A stretch of 64,000 bases of DNA from Bacteroidota bacterium (GCA_005882315.1 VBAR01000001.1:1995736-2059735); one strand, 5' to 3'; counted from the first letter of the stretch, positions 36,552 to 45,412 are shown. The notes: generated by a model not told the origin, from the sequence alone. Made by a program: numbers and translations.

Positions 36552-36957
36552 TTTTTTGTTTTAGTATTTATTTATGTTGTTTGTTCTGCAAGTAGTTCCA
36601 TATTCGTGGTGGTAGATTTAAATAATAGTTTACTTCAGTCCAGTTCGGACTAAATGGTTCAGCTCGTTTTCATGATTCTTTCAAATCGGAGGGGAGAGAT
36701 TGAAACGTCGGTGGTTTTTTACGAGACGGGGATTATGCCCTGAATTTAGTCAAAACAATTTGATTTGCAGTACTATTACAGTATTTTAAAATTACAAATT
36801 AGGTGTCTCAGGCCGGGCTTACTTTTTTACTCTTTACATGTATAAAATACTGGCTCAGCCGGTTTTATTCCGGGTAAATATGTTATGAATTGCTTAAACC
36901 AAATTCTATCTTTAGGGTCTGTAAGACATCTCTCCCAAAAATCCCAAAACCATAGCT
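36552..36957. promoter_or_regulatory. Divergent intergenic region between the kinase train and the DUF1800 gene
   Basis: This 406-nt AT-rich gap should hold the promoter of the kinase train (minus) and of the DUF1800/DUF1501 pair (plus). I see no exact TAnnTTTG box of the Bacteroidota type on either strand. The only clear structure is a short inverted repeat at 36637-36651 (AGTCC AGTTC GGACT), about 90 nt upstream of the lipoprotein start. It could be an operator or a 5' hairpin. Confidence 0.4.
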
Positions 36958-38640
36958 ATGGACAGAAGAGATTTTCTGACTGCTAACCGCAAAAAAAAAT
37001 CGAAAGGTTTGACGCAGAATGCGCAGCCTGTTTCATCCCGCCAGGTCACAAGTGGCATTAATCCCTATACCGGTCCCTGGACTGATAGCGAAATAATTCA
37101 CCTGCTAAAGCGAACTATGTATGGCGCCAAAAGGAGTGATATCACTTATTTTCGAACCCGTTCTGTTAGCCAGGCTGTGGATGAATTATTGACTCCAACT
37201 GCTCCGCAACCTGCACCACCGATAAAGGAATACGCAACTTCAACTACACCGGGTGTTGTTCCTGATGGCAATATTGCACAGGGTACTACCTGGATAAATG
37301 ATTTAAACAGTGATGGCACTGTTCAAAGTCAGCGCAGGGGCAGTTATAAAAAATGGATGACAGGGAACATGATAAACCAGGACAGGAGTATCAGGGAAAA
37401 ACTGGTCATTTTCTGGGTCGACCATTTTGGAAATGAATCAGCAGATGTAGGTAATGCCAACTGGATATATACACAACATGCATTGATCAGGCAATATGCA
37501 TTGGGTAATTTCAAGACTTTGGTTGATACGATAACGAAAGATGTATCTATGCTTCGTTACCTGAATGGCTATTTGAATCTGGCGACGGCACCGGATGAAA
37601 ACTATGCACGGGAACTGATGGAACTCTTTACAGTTGGCAAAGGACCCGGCTCTGCCTATACAGAAAATGATGTAAAGGAAGCAGCAAAGGTGTTGACCGG
37701 CTGGCAGGTAAACGGAACAACATACACATCCTTCTTTAATGCAAACCGGCATTCAGCAGCTAATAAAACTTTTTCTTCTTTTTTTAATAATACAGTAATA
37801 ACCGGCAGAACAGGAGCCACAGCAGGACAATTAGAATTGACCGATCTGCTGAATATGATCTTTGCGCAGCAGGAAGTTGCAAAATTTATTGTCAGGAAAT
37901 TCTATCGCTTCTTTGTTTACTATGCAATCGACTCTACAGTAGAAGCAAATGTGATAACACCGCTTGCAGATATTTTCCGGAGCAACAATTATGAGATCAA
38001 GCCAGTGCTATCTGCATTATTCAAGAGTGAACATTTCTTTGATAAGCTGAGCCAGGGTTGTTATATAAAATCACCGGCCGATCATATCATTGGTTCATTA
38101 CGCGAAATGAATGCACAGTTCCCCCCGCTTACTGATTGGGATACCAATTATGGTATGTGGAATTTCTTTTATTCCAGTATGGTGAATACAGGACAGAACC
38201 TGCATGATCCACCAAATGTATCGGGCTTACCTGCTTATTACCAGGAGCCTTCATTTCATGAAATATGGATCAATGCAGATTCATTGCCAAAACGAAACCA
38301 GTTTACAGATACAATGGTGAATACTGGTTTTACGAGAAATGGTATTCGTGTAAGGTTTGACTTTGTTCCCTATGTTTCTACATTTTATAACCCCGGCAAT
38401 CCAAATGATCTGCTGGATGAGGCTCTTCGGCTGGTGTATAGAAGTGAAGTAACCAACGAAACAAAGAAACAGATAAAGACACAAATATTGTTGAGCAATC
38501 AGCAATGGGATTATTATTGGACCAATGCATGGATGGCTTACCAGGCCAGCCCGACCACAGCCAATTTTAATGTGATCAATACAAGGTTGCGTCAGTTGTT
38601 CCAGTATTTGTTTAACCTGGCAGAATATCAATTAGCATAA
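36958..38640 (+). CDS. DUF1800 family protein
   Basis: The protein has 560 residues. Typical DUF1800 segments are visible: HLLKRTMYGAKRSDI near residue 49, WVDHFGN near 157, NYARELMELFTVGKG near 217 and VLTGW near 240. The N-terminus begins MDRRDFL, like a twin-arginine motif, but a lysine-rich stretch follows instead of a hydrophobic core, so export is doubtful from sequence alone. The gene is 27 nt upstream of a DUF1501 gene, the standard pairing of these families in Bacteroidota. The biochemical role is not established. Confidence 0.92.
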   Translation: MDRRDFLTANRKKKSKGLTQNAQPVSSRQVTSGINPYTGPWTDSEIIHLLKRTMYGAKRSDITYFRTRSVSQAVDELLTPTAPQPAPPIKEYATSTTPGVVPDGNIAQGTTWINDLNSDGTVQSQRRGSYKKWMTGNMINQDRSIREKLVIFWVDHFGNESADVGNANWIYTQHALIRQYALGNFKTLVDTITKDVSMLRYLNGYLNLATAPDENYARELMELFTVGKGPGSAYTENDVKEAAKVLTGWQVNGTTYTSFFNANRHSAANKTFSSFFNNTVITGRTGATAGQLELTDLLNMIFAQQEVAKFIVRKFYRFFVYYAIDSTVEANVITPLADIFRSNNYEIKPVLSALFKSEHFFDKLSQGCYIKSPADHIIGSLREMNAQFPPLTDWDTNYGMWNFFYSSMVNTGQNLHDPPNVSGLPAYYQEPSFHEIWINADSLPKRNQFTDTMVNTGFTRNGIRVRFDFVPYVSTFYNPGNPNDLLDEALRLVYRSEVTNETKKQIKTQILLSNQQWDYYWTNAWMAYQASPTTANFNVINTRLRQLFQYLFNLAEYQLA

Positions 38641-38667
38641 CATCAACTCATCTTAATCTTTTTATTA

Positions 38668-40281
38668 ATGAAAAGAAGAGATTTTTTAAGAAGCAGTATC
38701 CCGGCAGCAACAGTATTACCCGCTGTCATTAATGGATATTCTGTAAAAGCATTTACGGCCAGTTCACCATTAGTGCAGGCATTGATGCAGTCAACTACAG
38801 AAACTGATCATGTGTTGGTGATCGTGCAATTGTCGGGTGGTAATGATGGATTGAACATGGTAATTCCTATTTCAAACTATGTTAATTATTTCAATGCCCG
38901 CAATAATGTGGCTATTGCACAGAGTAGTATTCTTTCTCTCACAGGAGTAAGCACAACAGGTTTACACCCTGCTATGACAGGTGCACAAAATCTGTTCAAT
39001 AATGGATTGATGAAAGTGATTCAGTCAGTAGGTTATCCGCAACCCAATTTTTCCCATTTCCGCGCAACAGATATATGGATGAGTGCAAGTAATAGCACAC
39101 AGGATGTATTTAGCGGTTGGGCAGGTCGTTATCTCGATTATGAATACCAGGATTTTCCTGGTTCATATCCGAATGTAAATATGCCTGATCCATTGGCCAT
39201 ACAAATAGGAAGTACGACTACACTTACTACACAAGGGCCGGTTGTAAATATGGCAATGAGTATTACTAATCCTACTACATTTTACAATCTTGTAAATAAT
39301 ACAACGGATCCTGTACCTGCTACACCAGCAGGTAAGGAGTTAGCTTTTTTAAGATTGGTAACACAACAAACACAAAAATATTCAACTGTAATACAGGGTG
39401 CAGCCAATAGAATTACTGCACAAAATCCTTATCCAGCCAATAATAGTCTTGCCGATCAGTTAAGAATTGTTGCAAGATTAATAGCAGGTGGACTGAAGAC
39501 AAGAATTTACATGGTAAGCTTTGGTGGTTTTGATACACACTCCGTGCAGGTAAATGCTGCCGATCATAATACCGGCTCACATGCTACATTATTACAACGG
39601 GTTTCTGATGCGATCAAAGCATTCCAGGATGATCTGCGGTTTTTGCAGGTTGACAACCGTGTGATGGGATTAACTTATAGCGAATTTGGAAGAAGAATAA
39701 AATCTAATTCAAGTACGGGTACAGACCATGGTGCCGCAGCGCCAATGTTTGTGTTTGGTAAAAATGTGGATCCGGGATTGTTGGGCGACAACCCGAATAT
39801 TCCTGCTAATGCATCAGTGAATGATAATATCCCGATGCAATATGATTTCCGCAGTATCTATTCAACCATATTGGAAAAATGGTTCTGCCTTGACAAAACT
39901 GTTGTAAGCGGTTTATTCCCGCCAAATGTAAATACACAATTACAATCATTACCATTGATAAAGGCTTCTGCAACCTGCTCGGGAGGCAGTACTTCAACAA
40001 CATGGCCCAATTCATTAGGTACTGAAGGTATAATTACAAATGATCCAAATCCGTTTACAGCCACCACGAGAATTTCTTTCCGTACTGCAGGTGGGCATAC
40101 ATTGATCCAGGTAATAGACACAATGGGCCGGATGGTTAAGACTTTATTGGAGGTTGATTATCCTGCCGCAGGACAGTATTATGTAGATTTTAATTCCGAA
40201 ACATTACCGCCGGGAGTATACTATGCAAGATTCCAGAATGGAATAGTTCAGAAAGTAAGGCCAATGTTGAAGGTAAGATAA
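38668..40281 (+). CDS. DUF1501 family protein with T9SS sorting domain
   Basis: The protein has 537 residues. A Tat-like signal (MKRRDFLRSSIPAATVLPAV) is followed by the DUF1501 domain: VIVQLSGGNDGLNMVIP near 49, MVSFGGFDTHSVQ near 282, and SEFGRRIKSNSSTGTDHGAA near 336. The family resembles the alkaline-phosphatase/sulfatase superfamily. The last 85 residues form a type A T9SS sorting domain (NPFTATTRISF, then MGRMVKTLLEV, then LPPGVYYARF), so it is exported to the surface or medium. It is probably co-transcribed with the DUF1800 gene and ends in a repeat-rich convergent region. Confidence 0.93.
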   Translation: MKRRDFLRSSIPAATVLPAVINGYSVKAFTASSPLVQALMQSTTETDHVLVIVQLSGGNDGLNMVIPISNYVNYFNARNNVAIAQSSILSLTGVSTTGLHPAMTGAQNLFNNGLMKVIQSVGYPQPNFSHFRATDIWMSASNSTQDVFSGWAGRYLDYEYQDFPGSYPNVNMPDPLAIQIGSTTTLTTQGPVVNMAMSITNPTTFYNLVNNTTDPVPATPAGKELAFLRLVTQQTQKYSTVIQGAANRITAQNPYPANNSLADQLRIVARLIAGGLKTRIYMVSFGGFDTHSVQVNAADHNTGSHATLLQRVSDAIKAFQDDLRFLQVDNRVMGLTYSEFGRRIKSNSSTGTDHGAAAPMFVFGKNVDPGLLGDNPNIPANASVNDNIPMQYDFRSIYSTILEKWFCLDKTVVSGLFPPNVNTQLQSLPLIKASATCSGGSTSTTWPNSLGTEGIITNDPNPFTATTRISFRTAGGHTLIQVIDTMGRMVKTLLEVDYPAAGQYYVDFNSETLPPGVYYARFQNGIVQKVRPMLKVR

Positions 40282-40304
40282 ACCCCCTGTCCCCCTAAAG
40301 GGGA
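40281..40304. repeat. Intergenic copy of the CCCC-TTTA-GGGG repeat family (left arm)
   Basis: AACCCCCTGTCC followed by CCCTAAAGGGG starts on the last base of the DUF1501 stop codon. The AACCCCCTGTCC arm is exactly inverted at 40421-40432. The core is related to the in-frame kinase inserts at 15280 and 21741. Confidence 0.75.
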
Positions 40305-40336
40305 GACTTAAGAAGATAAACTCTAATTTATAATAT

Positions 40337-40367
40337 AGCCTCGCAAAAAGCGGGGCTTAACTTTTTT
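40337..40367 (+). terminator. Rho-independent terminator of the DUF1501 gene
   Basis: An 8-bp stem AGCCTCGC / GCGGGGCT (one G-U pair) with loop AAAAA is followed by TAACTTTTTT. Confidence 0.7.
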
Positions 40368-40404
40368 AAGCGGTTGAATTTAAAAATCACATTTGATCAA
40401 AGTT

Positions 40405-40432
40405 CCTCCGCCGCGGCGGAGGACAGGGGGTT
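40405..40432. repeat. Perfect 18-bp GC palindrome plus right inverted-repeat arm
   Basis: CCTCCGCCGCGGCGGAGG (40405-40422) is self-complementary and overlaps GGACAGGGGGTT (40421-40432), the inverse of the arm at 40281-40292. The arm reaches into the stop codon of the convergent lipoprotein gene. Confidence 0.8.
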
Positions 40433-40988
40433 AATCACTCGTTCTTCCACCAGCATTTATCCAATCAGTAATTTTTTGTTTATCGATAGTGGTAAGTTGA
40501 CCGCCTTGAGGCATAAATGAAGGATTGCCATCAACAGCCCTTGCTTTTATTCTGTCTTTATTGGCTACAATCCTTGAGTCAGCATCCCAATTCATTCCCC
40601 CATCCATTCCTCCATTCAGGTGACAAGGCCCGCAATAACCATTGATAAGCTGTTTTACAAGATTATATTTCGGGCCATAATTTAAAATAGAAGTTTGTGT
40701 AGTGTCTGTACAGCCTTTCTGGTTTTTTACCGTAATGATATAATTGCCGGGAGCAAGATTGGTAAAAAATCGTGAAGCCTGGAATGCACCATTGTTTAGT
40801 TGATATTGAATAGTATCACCCATTGGTGCTGTTATCGTTATTGTTCCGTTATTGCCGGTACCTACTGATTCTGTTTTATTAAACTCAATTACTCCGTTAC
40901 AAGGATCAGGTGTATCTGTTTTCTTACAGGAACCGGCGAGCATTACGAAAGCACTAAATAAACAAATCAGATTCAGGTTTTTTTTCAT
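40431..40988 (-). CDS. Lipoprotein with SprB-like repeat and cytochrome-c-like haem motif
   Basis: The ATG at 40988 gives 185 residues starting MKKNLNLICLF. The ATG at 40997 is an alternative. A signal peptide with lipobox LAGSC precedes a segment resembling a SprB/Ig-like repeat (GTITITAPMGDTIQYQLNNG, then LAPGNYIITVKNQKGC). The C-terminal 80 residues contain one CxxCH site (CGPCH) and a candidate distal methionine (SFMPQGG), then KITDWINAGG, typical of small c-type cytochromes in Bacteroidota. It converges on the DUF1501 gene. It may carry electrons at the outer membrane, by inference. Confidence 0.85.
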   Translation of the reverse strand: MKKNLNLICLFSAFVMLAGSCKKTDTPDPCNGVIEFNKTESVGTGNNGTITITAPMGDTIQYQLNNGAFQASRFFTNLAPGNYIITVKNQKGCTDTTQTSILNYGPKYNLVKQLINGYCGPCHLNGGMDGGMNWDADSRIVANKDRIKARAVDGNPSFMPQGGQLTTIDKQKITDWINAGGRTSD

Positions 40989-41099
40989 AATGTTCATTTC
41001 AGTTACTTGTCTTGACAGGGTTTGAGTAACAAGGTTTATTATTACAAGATAAATAATTGTACAGAAAATCCTTAGTATCCAGCAATTGATATATTTCTC

Positions 41100-41155
41100 A
41101 TTGTAATTACAATTTAATTATATGTAACTATGTTGCAATTTTATTATATTGCGCC
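41100..41155. promoter_or_regulatory. Candidate operator region upstream of metal-uptake genes
   Basis: ATTGTAATTACAAT at 41100-41113 is a perfect 14-bp palindrome. A second imperfect inverted repeat, TTGCAAT (41133-41139) with ATTGCG (41148-41153), lies just before the first start codon of the metal-uptake cluster. Such sites fit a dimeric metal-responsive repressor (Fur/Zur/MntR type), by inference from position. Confidence 0.45.
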
Positions 41156-41158
41156 AGA

Positions 41159-41503
41159 ATGAGGAATCGTCCTTTCATATTGTATTGCACTGCATTTTTT
41201 TTAATGGTGGTTTTTTCTTTGAAAACAGGGACAGGATTACTGCTGCACAACCTTATTCATAAATCAACGGCTGGCTCCAAGGTTCCGGGAAAGGAAAATG
41301 AGAAAAAGAATGAATTCAGTTATACCTGCAATTGCATAGATAATTTCCTGATACCTTTTGATGAAGCATGCGAGCCATTTTATTTGCACCCGGTTTTAGC
41401 ACTTACAACTCAGTACATATTTAATGATGATCCATTTCCTTTACGTACACCTGGTTATTCTTCTCTTCGTGGACCTCCTGCCTGTCCGATACAATATCTG
41501 TAA
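41159..41503 (+). CDS. Small hypothetical membrane or secreted protein
   Basis: The protein has 114 residues. An N-terminal hydrophobic helix (LYCTAFFLMVVFSL) follows a short basic start, so it is exported or membrane-anchored. The rest includes HNLIHK, then CNCID and CEPFYLHPV, giving several Cys/His that could bind metal. No family recognised. It is the first gene of the plus-strand run leading to the metal permease, and a role in metal handling is suggested only by position. A weak hairpin (TCACCC / GGGTGA, 41507-41531) follows it. Confidence 0.65.
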   Translation: MRNRPFILYCTAFFLMVVFSLKTGTGLLLHNLIHKSTAGSKVPGKENEKKNEFSYTCNCIDNFLIPFDEACEPFYLHPVLALTTQYIFNDDPFPLRTPGYSSLRGPPACPIQYL

Positions 41504-41594
41504 TATTCACCCTGCATGTATAAACGGGTGATTGAGTTAATTCAATTTTCTTAATTACGAAATCATGTAAGAATGATTTTTAATTTATGTGGGT

Positions 41595-42740
41595 ATGAGA
41601 TCACAAAGTATTTTTTTTACAACTCTCCTGTTATTGACAATAACTGAGATCAGCTCGGGCCAGGTTTCAAGCGACAGTACATCGAGGGACTCTTTATTGC
41701 TAAAGCAGATAGAGGAACAGATGCAGGCGAATCCATCTGTTATAACACCCCAGCCGCAAAGCAGCTTGTCTTTTAATCCTGATATAGGAGTGATTGGAGA
41801 TTTCAGAGGGTCATACATCAGTAAGGGAACAAAAAACTTTAATTTTTTTCTTAATGAAACTGAAGTTTCATTACAAGCAGCTGTAGATCCTTATGCAAGG
41901 GCTGATTTCTTTCTTTCATTCAGCAGAGATCCGGAAACAGGGAAATATGGTGTGGAAGTAGAAGAAGGATATCTTACAACTTTATCACTGCCTGCCAGGC
42001 TGCAATTAAAAGCCGGAAGATTCAGAAGCGCTGTTGGAAGATTAAATACGGTGCATCCACATGCACTTCCTTTTATTGATATGCCAAATGCTTTCGTTAA
42101 TTATTTTGGCGAGGAAGGGCTGAAAGATGAAGGGCTATCGTTAAGCTGGTTATTGCCTACAAAACCTTTTTACCAGGAGCTTATTTTCCAAACTACATCG
42201 GGTTATTCAGAATCGCCGGCCTTTACACGCAGTGCAGGAAACCGCATGATGTATGTGAGTCATCTGAAGAATTTTTTTACATTGAATGATAATACGACAC
42301 TCGAACTAGGGCTTTCCGGAATTTCAGGACCTAATGACTCTGCAAGAGTTACTAATATAGCTGCCGCCGATATTACTTATAAATGGAAACCGATAAAGTT
42401 GAATACTTATCATTCTCTTACCTGGCAAAGCGAGTTTTATTTCAGTCATGCAAATCTTATGAATAATTTTTCCATTAATTCATTTGGCATGTATTCGTTT
42501 CTCCAGTATCAATTAGCAAAGCGGTGGTTCCTGACGGGGCGATATGATTATTCCCAAAAGCCATATGATAAAATGTTTAAAGAAAATGCAGTTTCAGTTA
42601 CGGCCGGTTGGTATGCAACAGAGTTTTCAAAAATTGAATTTGAAACCAAGACTACTGATGATAATAATGGTAAAAGATTTTACCAGGCCTGGTTACGCTG
42701 GATTTTTGTAATTGGTGCACACGGAGCACATCAGTATTAA
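41595..42740 (+). CDS. Outer-membrane beta-barrel (channel-like) protein of a metal-uptake cluster
   Basis: I prefer the ATG at 41595 (381 residues, MRSQSIFFTTLLLL) to the GTG two codons earlier. A signal peptide ends near SSGQ. The body is rich in alternating aromatic strands typical of a barrel (for example ARADFFLSFSRDPETGKYG, LQLKAGRFRSAVGRLN, WFLTGRYDYSQKPYD) and ends in a strand near IFVIGAHGAHQY. There is no TonB plug or TonB box. It probably lets metal or chelate cross the outer membrane, inferred from its 21-nt distance to the binding-protein gene. Confidence 0.75.
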   Translation: MRSQSIFFTTLLLLTITEISSGQVSSDSTSRDSLLLKQIEEQMQANPSVITPQPQSSLSFNPDIGVIGDFRGSYISKGTKNFNFFLNETEVSLQAAVDPYARADFFLSFSRDPETGKYGVEVEEGYLTTLSLPARLQLKAGRFRSAVGRLNTVHPHALPFIDMPNAFVNYFGEEGLKDEGLSLSWLLPTKPFYQELIFQTTSGYSESPAFTRSAGNRMMYVSHLKNFFTLNDNTTLELGLSGISGPNDSARVTNIAAADITYKWKPIKLNTYHSLTWQSEFYFSHANLMNNFSINSFGMYSFLQYQLAKRWFLTGRYDYSQKPYDKMFKENAVSVTAGWYATEFSKIEFETKTTDDNNGKRFYQAWLRWIFVIGAHGAHQY

Positions 42741-42761
42741 TAAAACAATTAATTAAATAAA

Positions 42762-43664
42762 ATGAATATAAAATCAATTTTAGTAATTACCCTTATCACT
42801 GGCGGTATTACATTACATGCCGGAACTATCAAAGTGGTTACCACCACTACCGATATGAAGAGTATTGCAGAATTCGTAGGTGGCAAAAATGTTTCGGTTT
42901 CATCTATTGCAACAGGATATCAGAATCCGCATTTTGTAGATCCCAAACCTAGCTATATAATTAGTTTGACAAAGGCTGATTTGTTTGTAACGGTGGGTCT
43001 TGATCTTGAAACCGGTTGGTCACCGCAACTGCTTTCAAGTTCACGGAATACAAAAATCCAAAAAGGCGCCGATGGTTATGTTGATGCATCCATGGGAGTT
43101 ACATTATACCAGGTTCCATCTTCAGTAAATAAAGCAGAAGGTGATATTCATATTTACGGTAACCCGCATTACTGGCTTGATCCGCTGAATGGGAAAGTGA
43201 TCGCAAGAAATATTGCTAACGGTCTTGAAAGGGTTGATCCATCTAATAAGCCAATGTATGAAACCAATTTAAAAATCTTCTCAGCAAGAATAGATTCGAT
43301 GATGAAAATATGGCAGGCAAAAATGGCTCCTTATAAAGGTTCAAAGATCATCGCTTATCATAACGAGTGGGTATATTTTGAAACCCGGTTTGGTTTAAAG
43401 ATCGTTGATTTTATGGAACCAAAACCCGGAATACCACCTCCGCCGTCGCAATTGGTAAAAGTGATCAACGAAGTAAAATCAAATAGTATTAAAGTGATAA
43501 TTTCATCACCCTATTTCACCACCTCATCATCAGATGTGGTAGTAAAACAAACAGGGGTGAAACAACTGACACTGGCAACCTCAGTGGGCGCATTCGATAC
43601 TATTAAAAACTATTTTGATTTATTTGACTATAACCTGAATCAGCTAACTCCGGTTTTAAAATAA
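42762..43664 (+). CDS. Metal ABC transporter periplasmic binding protein (ZnuA/TroA family)
   Basis: The protein has 300 residues. A signal peptide ends near LHAG. The cluster A-I fold is indicated by VVTTTTDMKSIAEFVGG, ADLFVTVGLDLETGW and NPHYWLDPLNG. Likely metal ligands are His57 (NPHFVDP), His136 (NPHYW), His200 (YHNEW) and an acidic residue near Asp279. Three histidines favour zinc, but manganese is not excluded. There is no long His-rich loop. A permease gene follows at 26 nt. Confidence 0.9.
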   Translation: MNIKSILVITLITGGITLHAGTIKVVTTTTDMKSIAEFVGGKNVSVSSIATGYQNPHFVDPKPSYIISLTKADLFVTVGLDLETGWSPQLLSSSRNTKIQKGADGYVDASMGVTLYQVPSSVNKAEGDIHIYGNPHYWLDPLNGKVIARNIANGLERVDPSNKPMYETNLKIFSARIDSMMKIWQAKMAPYKGSKIIAYHNEWVYFETRFGLKIVDFMEPKPGIPPPPSQLVKVINEVKSNSIKVIISSPYFTTSSSDVVVKQTGVKQLTLATSVGAFDTIKNYFDLFDYNLNQLTPVLK

Positions 43665-43690
43665 TTTTTTTAAAAAATAATACATAAGTC

Positions 43691-44521
43691 ATGTTTGAAA
43701 TGTTTCAATTGCCATTTATGGTGCAGGCTTTTGCCGCAGCTGTAATTACCGGAGTTTTATTATCGTTCTTAGGTGTGCATGTGGTAGGCAGGGGGATTGT
43801 ATTTGTAGATCTGGCATTGGGCCAGATATCTTCTTTAGGTGTTGCCTTTGCAACATTCATTGGTACTGGTATGACTTCCATTCCGCTTATTTTTACATTG
43901 GCCGGAGCTTTGTTGATGTCGTTTATCAATATTCGCGATAAGCGTTTAAAACAGGAAGCTATTATCGGCATATTGTATGCGTTTGCTTCGGCACTCACGG
44001 TCCTGTTGATTTCTAAAACGCCACATGGCGATTCTGATATCCAGGAAGTGCTCTTCGGAAATATTTTATCTGTAGAGTGGAATAAAATTTATGAAATAGG
44101 TATTGTGTTCGGGGCCATTGCTCTGCTGCAATTAGTTTTTTTCAAAAAGTTCTTTTCGCTGACCCGGTCATTTGAAAATGGAGAAAACCACCTGATCGGG
44201 ATATTTAATGTATGGAATTTTTTATTTTATATTTCTATTGGCCTGGCTATTGTTTATGCTGTTAAGATCAATGGAGTTATTCCTGTTTTTTCATTCCTGA
44301 TCATTCCGGCTGTTTCAGCCATCATGCTTTCAAAAAGAAATATTGCTATTTTTATTCTTGCATCGTTGATCAGCATACTCGCAAGTTTCTTTGGGTTAAA
44401 TTTTTCCTTTCATTACGATTTTCCGGCTGGCTCATCTATAGTTGCTGTACTGGGCGGTATTTTCATCCTGTCTTCTGTTTATAAAATTTTACAAGGGTTA
44501 ACCAGAAAAAAAATAGATTAA
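43691..44521 (+). CDS. Metal ABC transporter permease (ZnuB/ABC-3 family)
   Basis: The protein has 276 residues with about eight membrane helices. The family hallmark is near residues 18-60 (FLGVHVVGRGIVFVDLALGQ, then SSLGVAFATFIG), and the coupling region SDIQEVLFGNIL lies near 117. It forms the inner-membrane channel for the upstream binding protein. No ATPase gene lies in this cluster, so the ATP-binding subunit must be encoded elsewhere or shared. A DUF2721 gene follows after 8 nt. Confidence 0.9.
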   Translation: MFEMFQLPFMVQAFAAAVITGVLLSFLGVHVVGRGIVFVDLALGQISSLGVAFATFIGTGMTSIPLIFTLAGALLMSFINIRDKRLKQEAIIGILYAFASALTVLLISKTPHGDSDIQEVLFGNILSVEWNKIYEIGIVFGAIALLQLVFFKKFFSLTRSFENGENHLIGIFNVWNFLFYISIGLAIVYAVKINGVIPVFSFLIIPAVSAIMLSKRNIAIFILASLISILASFFGLNFSFHYDFPAGSSIVAVLGGIFILSSVYKILQGLTRKKID

Positions 44522-44529
44522 CTTGTAGT

Positions 44530-44979
44530 ATGGAAATCAGCCTAAACACGCCGGCATTATTATTTCCGGCAATCAGTCTTTTGTTGCTGGCCTATACGAA
44601 TCGTTTTATTACACTGGCCAACCTTACACGTAAATTACACGATGAGTATATCAAGGGCCAGAAAAACAGGATACTTGTTATACAAATAAAAAATCTCAGG
44701 GCAAGAATTAACCTGATCCGTTACATGCAAGGGCTTGGTGTGTTTAGTTTTTTATTATGTGTTGTTTGTATGTACCTTATTTATAGCCAGAACCAGGCTG
44801 CCGCAAGGATTATTTTTGGTTTGAGCCTGGTAAGCCTTGGAAGTTCATTGTTTATTTCTTTGGTCGAGATAATTAAAAGCACAAATGCAATTGAACTGGA
44901 ACTGAGCGATGTGGAGGAACTGGAGAAATCAAATTTTTTTAAAGATATTTTGCATACAGATGAAAAAAAGAATGATTAA
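44530..44979 (+). CDS. DUF2721 family membrane protein
   Basis: The protein has 149 residues with three predicted membrane helices (about 8-24, 69-88, 97-117). The first is followed by the family-typical polar segment NRFITLANLTRKLHDEY. The C-terminus is acidic. The function of the family is unknown. It lies in the metal-uptake run and overlaps the next gene. Confidence 0.85.
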   Translation: MEISLNTPALLFPAISLLLLAYTNRFITLANLTRKLHDEYIKGQKNRILVIQIKNLRARINLIRYMQGLGVFSFLLCVVCMYLIYSQNQAAARIIFGLSLVSLGSSLFISLVEIIKSTNAIELELSDVEELEKSNFFKDILHTDEKKND

Positions 44980-45412
44980 CATAAAAAGTATTAGTGAGTC
45001 AGTTATAATTGTATTTGTCTTCATACTGCTATTGTCATGCTCCAAAACAAAAGGAAGTGGTGGGAGTGATGATGATGACCATCATATAGATGAAAATGAC
45101 ACCACGTATCCTGTTATAAGGATTGACAATCCACTGGACAACCAGGTATATACAAGTGGTGATACAATTAAGATAGAAGGACTGATCACAGATAACGGTT
45201 TATATCATGGTAAAATAAAAATAGTAAACGACCTGAATGGTTTGTTAGTTAATGAACAACTATACGAAACACATTTTTATACTTCTTTCAATTTCAGCTT
45301 TAAGCATAAAACATCTGTAACGGTGCCAACCGATTATACAATAACGGTGGAATATGAAGATCATGGATTAAATATGTCTACTCAATCAAGAAAGGTTAAA
45401 GTGAATCCCTGA
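44960..45412 (+). CDS. DUF4625-like lipoprotein
   Basis: The ATG at 44960 gives 150 residues (MKKRMINIKS). The ATG at 44972 is an alternative, and a longer frame from 44909 is unlikely. The signal peptide ends in lipobox LLLSC. An Asp/His-rich tract (SDDDDHHIDEND) follows the lipidated Cys and could bind divalent metal. The rest is a beta-sandwich like DUF4625 (YPVIRIDNPLDNQVYTSGD, then IKIEGLITDN). It overlaps the DUF2721 gene by 20 nt and ends 2 nt from the convergent ABC exporter gene. Confidence 0.8.
   Translation: MKKRMINIKSISESVIIVFVFILLLSCSKTKGSGGSDDDDHHIDENDTTYPVIRIDNPLDNQVYTSGDTIKIEGLITDNGLYHGKIKIVNDLNGLLVNEQLYETHFYTSFNFSFKHKTSVTVPTDYTITVEYEDHGLNMSTQSRKVKVNP

Noticed and set aside
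36552-36957. Bacteroidota-type promoters (TTG and TAnnTTTG) in the divergent region
   Set aside because: No exact -7 box is present on either strand. The nearest match, TATCTTTA at 36907-36914, has poor spacing to a TTG.
9389-40432. Palindromic elements as insertion sequences
   Set aside because: They are only 18-30 bp (or about 150 bp for the intergenic composite), with no transposase gene. At most they are non-autonomous mini-repeats.
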